DNA from: Serratia ficaria
GTDB taxonomy: Bacteria > Pseudomonadota > Gammaproteobacteria > Enterobacterales > Enterobacteriaceae
Length of the DNA stretch: 64,000 nucleotides
Assembly: GCF_900187015.1 (NCBI RefSeq)
Contig: NZ_LT906479.1
Span: 4,588,001-4,652,000 of the forward strand
Direction: 5' to 3'
Both the position numbers and the translations under genes were made by a program. Of the stretch, positions 60,781-64,000 are shown in pieces (the first letter of the stretch is position 1; the number at the start of each line of letters is the position of its first letter). The notes beneath the pieces were generated by a model. That model was not told where the DNA came from. It was given only the letters and a program-made list of their open reading frames with translations, and searched no databases.

Positions 60781-61725
60781 ATGAAAAAAATCATACTGGA
60801 CTGCGACCCGGGGCATGACGACGCCATCGCGCTGCTGCTGGCCTGGGGCAACCCGGATATCGAACTGTTGGCGGTCACCACGGTGGTGGGCAACCAGACG
60901 CTGGACAAGGTGACCCGCAACGCGCTGGCGGTGGCGCGCATCGCCAATATCACCGGCGTGCCCTTCGCCGCCGGCTGCCCGCGCCCGCTGGTGCGCAACA
61001 TTGAGGTGGCGCCCGATATCCACGGCGAATCCGGCCTGGACGGCCCGGCGCTGCCGGAGCCAACGCTGCGGCTGGACACGCGCCACGCGGTGGATCTGAT
61101 CATCGATACCCTGATGGCGCACCCGCCGGGCAGCGTGACGCTGGTGCCGACCGGCGGCCTGACCAACATCGCCATGGCGGTGCGCAAAGAACCGCGCATT
61201 GCCGAACGGGTCAAGGAAGTGGTGCTGATGGGCGGCGGTTACCACGTGGGCAACTGGAGCGCGGTGGCGGAATTCAATATCAAGATCGACCCCGAAGCGG
61301 CGCATATCGTGTTCAACGAGAGATGGCCGCTGACCATGGTGGGGCTGGATCTCACCCATCAGGCGCTGGCCACGCCGGCGGTGTGCGAACGCATCGCCGC
61401 CATCGGCACCGGGCCGGCCGACTTCGTCGGCGAGCTGCTGGCGTTCTTCGGCAAGATGTATCGGCGGGCGCAGGGCTTCAGCTCCCCGCCGGTGCACGAT
61501 CCCTGCGCGGTGGCCTACGTCATCAACCCTGAGGTGATGACGGTGCGCAAAGCGCCGGTGGATATCGAACTGACCGGCACCCTGACGCTGGGCATGACGG
61601 TAGCGGATTTCCGCGCGCCGCCGCCGCCGGGCTGCCATACCCAGGTCGCGGTGAAGCTGGATCAGGATAAATTTTGGGATCTGGTGGTGGATGCGCTGGC
61701 GAGGATCGGTGAGGTGCGGGTGTAA
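60781..61725 (+). CDS. Nucleoside hydrolase (RihA/RihB type)
   Basis: It hydrolyses the N-glycosidic bond of ribonucleosides, releasing base and ribose for salvage. The ATG at 60781 (MKKIILDCDPGHDDAIALLL) gives 314 residues; the reading from 60745 adds 12 unsupported residues. The calcium-binding aspartate cluster is DCDPGHDDA. HGESGLDGPALPEP, AEFNIKIDPEA and the catalytic-region histidine in PPVHDPCAVAY are conserved. It resembles both RihA and RihB; pyrimidine preference is likely but not proven. It is monocistronic and convergent with tldD. Confidence 0.93.
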   Translation: MKKIILDCDPGHDDAIALLLAWGNPDIELLAVTTVVGNQTLDKVTRNALAVARIANITGVPFAAGCPRPLVRNIEVAPDIHGESGLDGPALPEPTLRLDTRHAVDLIIDTLMAHPPGSVTLVPTGGLTNIAMAVRKEPRIAERVKEVVLMGGGYHVGNWSAVAEFNIKIDPEAAHIVFNERWPLTMVGLDLTHQALATPAVCERIAAIGTGPADFVGELLAFFGKMYRRAQGFSSPPVHDPCAVAYVINPEVMTVRKAPVDIELTGTLTLGMTVADFRAPPPPGCHTQVAVKLDQDKFWDLVVDALARIGEVRV

Positions 61726-61750
61726 GCGCGGCCAAAACGGGGAAATATCA

Positions 61751-61769
61751 GGGGCCGAAGCACGGCCCC
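61751..61769. terminator. Hairpin between nucleoside hydrolase gene and tldD
   Basis: A 7-bp GC stem (ggggccg with cggcccc) lies between convergent genes, with only a weak T-rich tail on the minus strand. Confidence 0.5.
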
Positions 61770-61777
61770 CGTGAGGC

Positions 61778-63223
61778 TTACGCCGTGCCGCCGACGGTCA
61801 GGGTGTCCAGCTTCAGGGTCGGCTGGCCGACGCCCACCGGCAGACTCTGCCCTTCTTTGCCGCAGACGCCCACGCCCTTGTCCAGCGCCAGATCGTTGCC
61901 GACCATGGAAATCTGCTGCATCGCCTCGATGCCGGAGCCGATCAGGGTGGCGCCCTTCACCGGTTTGGTGATGCGGCCGTTCTCGATCAGATAGGCTTCG
62001 GTGGTGGAGAACACGAACTTGCCGGAGGTGATGTCCACCTGCCCGCCGCCAAAGTTCGGCGCATACAGGCCGTACTCCACGCTGGCGATGATCTCTTCCG
62101 GCGTCGATTTGCCCGCCAGCAGGTAGGTATTGGTCATGCGCGGCATCGGCAGATGCGCGTAAGACTCGCGGCGGCCGTTGCCGGTCGGCGGCACGCCCAT
62201 CAGGCGCGCGTTGAGCTTATCCTGCATGTAGCCTTTCAAAATGCCGTTTTCGATCAGCACGTTGTATTGGCCCGGCACGCCTTCGTCGTCGATGGCCAGC
62301 GAACCGCGGCGCCCCTGCAGGGTGCCGTCGTCCACCACCGTGCACAGCTCGGAGGCCACCAGCTGACCCATCTGCCCGCTGAACACCGAGGTGCCGCGCC
62401 GGTTGAAGTCGCCTTCCAGACCGTGCCCCACCGCCTCATGCAGCAGCACGCCCGGCCAGCCCGCGCCCAGCACCACCGGCATGTTGCCGGCCGGCGCCGC
62501 CACGGCGCTCAGGTTGACCAACGCCATGCGCACCGCTTCTTTGGCGTAGGCGTCGGCGCGCACTTCGCCGTCGACGCTTTCCAGAAAATAGTCATAGCCG
62601 AAACGGCCGCCGCCGCCGCTGGCGCCGCGTTCGCGCTTGCCGTCCTGCTCCACCAGCACGCTGACGGACAGGCGCACCAGCGGGCGCACGTCCGCCGCCA
62701 GCGTGCCGTCGGTGGCCGCGACCAGTATCTGTTCGTAGACGCCGGTGATGCTGGCGCTGACTTCCTGCACCCGTTTATCGGCCTCACGGGCAACCTTGTC
62801 AACACGGTGCAGCAGGGCGATTTTCTCTTCGCGCGGCAGGCTCTGCAGCGGGTCGAGCAGCGGGTACAGCGCCTGATGGCTGATTTCGCCCAGGGTATGC
62901 GCCCGGCCGTTACCGCTGTCGCGCACGATGCTGCGCGCCGCCTGGGCGCTTTGCTGCAGCGCGTTCAGGGTGATCTGATCGGCATAGGCGAAACCGGTCT
63001 TCTCGCCGCTGACCGCGCGCACCCCAACCCCCTGATCGATATTGTAGGAACCATCCTTGATGATGCCGTCCTCAATCACCCAGGCTTCGTGATAGCTGGA
63101 CTGAAAATAGAGGTCGGCATAATCGAGGCGGCGTTCTGCCAGTTGACCCAACACCCTGTGCAGGTCTTGATGACTCAGCTTATTCGCAGCGAGTAACTGC
63201 TCACTGACAAACGTCAGGCTCAT
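61778..63223 (-). CDS. tldD: Metalloprotease subunit TldD
   Basis: Catalytic subunit of the TldD/TldE peptidase. The ATG at 63223 ([16 protein letters not shown]) gives 481 residues, the E. coli length; the 15-residue extension is not supported. The metal-binding motif [11 protein letters not shown] lies near residue 260 and the conserved C-terminal cysteine region is [17 protein letters not shown]. Its partner pmbA (tldE) is encoded nearby. It starts seven bases after the upstream amidase gene, so they are probably cotranscribed. Confidence 0.97.
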   Translation of the reverse strand: MSLTFVSEQLLAANKLSHQDLHRVLGQLAERRLDYADLYFQSSYHEAWVIEDGIIKDGSYNIDQGVGVRAVSGEKTGFAYADQITLNALQQSAQAARSIVRDSGNGRAHTLGEISHQALYPLLDPLQSLPREEKIALLHRVDKVAREADKRVQEVSASITGVYEQILVAATDGTLAADVRPLVRLSVSVLVEQDGKRERGASGGGGRFGYDYFLESVDGEVRADAYAKEAVRMALVNLSAVAAPAGNMPVVLGAGWPGVLLHEAVGHGLEGDFNRRGTSVFSGQMGQLVASELCTVVDDGTLQGRRGSLAIDDEGVPGQYNVLIENGILKGYMQDKLNARLMGVPPTGNGRRESYAHLPMPRMTNTYLLAGKSTPEEIIASVEYGLYAPNFGGGQVDITSGKFVFSTTEAYLIENGRITKPVKGATLIGSGIEAMQQISMVGNDLALDKGVGVCGKEGQSLPVGVGQPTLKLDTLTVGGTA

Positions 63224-63230
63224 AATTTTT

Positions 63231-64000
63231 TCACTCTTCATTGGAGGATATCGGGTCAGACGGCGCAATCAGCGACGTCTGGAATCTGTTGTGCCGCAGC
63301 ACCGGCATCTGCTCGCGGACGGTCTGCAGGCCGGCGCTGTCCACGCGCACCTTCAGCGCCGCCACCGCGTCGGCGTTTTCGGCCAGCACCTTGCCCCAGC
63401 CGTCGACGGCCAGCGTATGGCCCCAGGTGCGGCGCGTCGGCCCATGGCGGCCCACCTGCGCCGGCGCCAGGATCATGCACTGGTTTTCAATCGCTCTGGC
63501 GCGCAGCAAGATCTCCCAGTGCGCCTCGCCGGTGACCCGGGTAAAGGCCGCCGGCACCGATATCAGCTCGGCGCCCTGCGCCCGCAGCGCCTGGAACAGC
63601 GCCGGGAAACGCAGATCGTAGCATATCGTCATGCCCAACCGCCCGACCGGCGTGTCCACCACCGTCAGGTGTTGCCCGTGCTGATAAGTGTCCGACTCGC
63701 GGTAATGGCCGTGGCTGTCGCGAATGTCCACATCGAACATATGCAGCTTGTCGTAGCGCGCGCGGATCTCGCCCCGATCGTCGAACAGCAGGCTGCTGGT
63801 GGTGATCAGCGCCGGATTTTCCCGGCTGACCAACGGCATCGAACCGACCAGCAGCCACACGCCATAGCGGCGCGCCATCTCGCGCACCGCGTTCTGCAGC
63901 GGGCCGTCGCCCTGAGTTTCCGCGTGTTCGCGGTAAGCGGCGGAGTTGGCGAACAGCAGCGCGTTCTCCGGCGTCATGACCAGTTTTACCCCGGCATTGA
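63231..64000 (-). CDS. Carbon-nitrogen hydrolase (Nit1-like amidase), partial at window end
   Basis: Nitrilase-superfamily amidase, similar to the deaminated-glutathione amidase group. The window cuts off its N terminus; the frame stays open from 63977 to 64000 ([12 protein letters not shown]), so more than 255 residues are expected. The catalytic triad is visible: Glu in TPENALL, Lys in [11 protein letters not shown] and Cys in [28 protein letters not shown] is also typical. The substrate is inferred from family resemblance only. It lies directly upstream of tldD. Confidence 0.9.
   Translation of the reverse strand, partial: NAGVKLVMTPENALLFANSAAYREHAETQGDGPLQNAVREMARRYGVWLLVGSMPLVSRENPALITTSSLLFDDRGEIRARYDKLHMFDVDIRDSHGHYRESDTYQHGQHLTVVDTPVGRLGMTICYDLRFPALFQALRAQGAELISVPAAFTRVTGEAHWEILLRARAIENQCMILAPAQVGRHGPTRRTWGHTLAVDGWGKVLAENADAVAALKVRVDSAGLQTVREQMPVLRHNRFQTSLIAPSDPISSNEE

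Overview
The window is a chromosomal segment of an enterobacterium. GC content is high (roughly 60%) and almost every core gene reads as a close homologue of the Escherichia coli protein. The gene order (aaeXAB, a barnase/barstar pair, mla, lpt, rpoN, arcB and gltBD blocks) and the accessory content point to Serratia, most likely the S. marcescens group. That taxonomic call is an inference from protein similarity and gene order recalled from memory; no search was run.

Layout. 1-5 kb: dolP, then mtgA-elbB and arcB on the minus strand. The sRNA arcZ lies between elbB and arcB, and a decayed yhcC follows arcB. 5-12 kb: the gltBD glutamate synthase operon and a small secreted protein of unknown function. 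12-19.5 kb: sspAB, rplM-rpsI, zapE, zapG, degQ and degS. 19.5-25 kb: an inserted two-partner secretion pair, an Omp85-type transporter and a large GLUG-repeat exoprotein, behind an AT-rich leader. 25-38.4 kb: envelope biogenesis and nitrogen-PTS genes (murA, ibaG, mlaFEDCB, yrbG, kdsD, kdsC, lptCAB, rpoN, hpf, ptsN, rapZ, npr). These jointly make and transport LPS and phospholipids and supply sigma-54 and PTS-Ntr regulation.

38.4-50 kb is an accessory block. It starts with a broken higB toxin next to an intact higA antitoxin. Next comes a 1.6-kb low-GC cassette holding a putative membrane-active toxin and a putative membrane immunity protein. The cassette is bounded by a perfect 30-bp direct repeat that copies the 3' end of the neighbouring regulator gene. 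It ends with a ten-gene minus-strand cluster: a stand-alone PRD protein, SFCGS, DUF4312, DUF4311, DUF4310, an amidohydrolase, a SelA-like PLP enzyme, a KDGP-type aldolase, a secreted beta-propeller lactonase-like protein and a PRD/EIIB/EIIA activator. This looks like an uncharacterised uptake and catabolism system for an acylated amino-sugar acid or similar compound, and it is the best candidate here for an undescribed system.

50-64 kb: rnk with a terminator-like leader, a TauE/SafE transporter divergent from an AraC regulator, cytochrome b562, pmbA (tldE), darP, barnase/barstar, the aaeXAB efflux operon with divergent aaeR, a nucleoside hydrolase, tldD and the truncated start of a nitrilase-family amidase. 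No tRNA, rRNA, CRISPR array, IS element or integrase gene was recognised.
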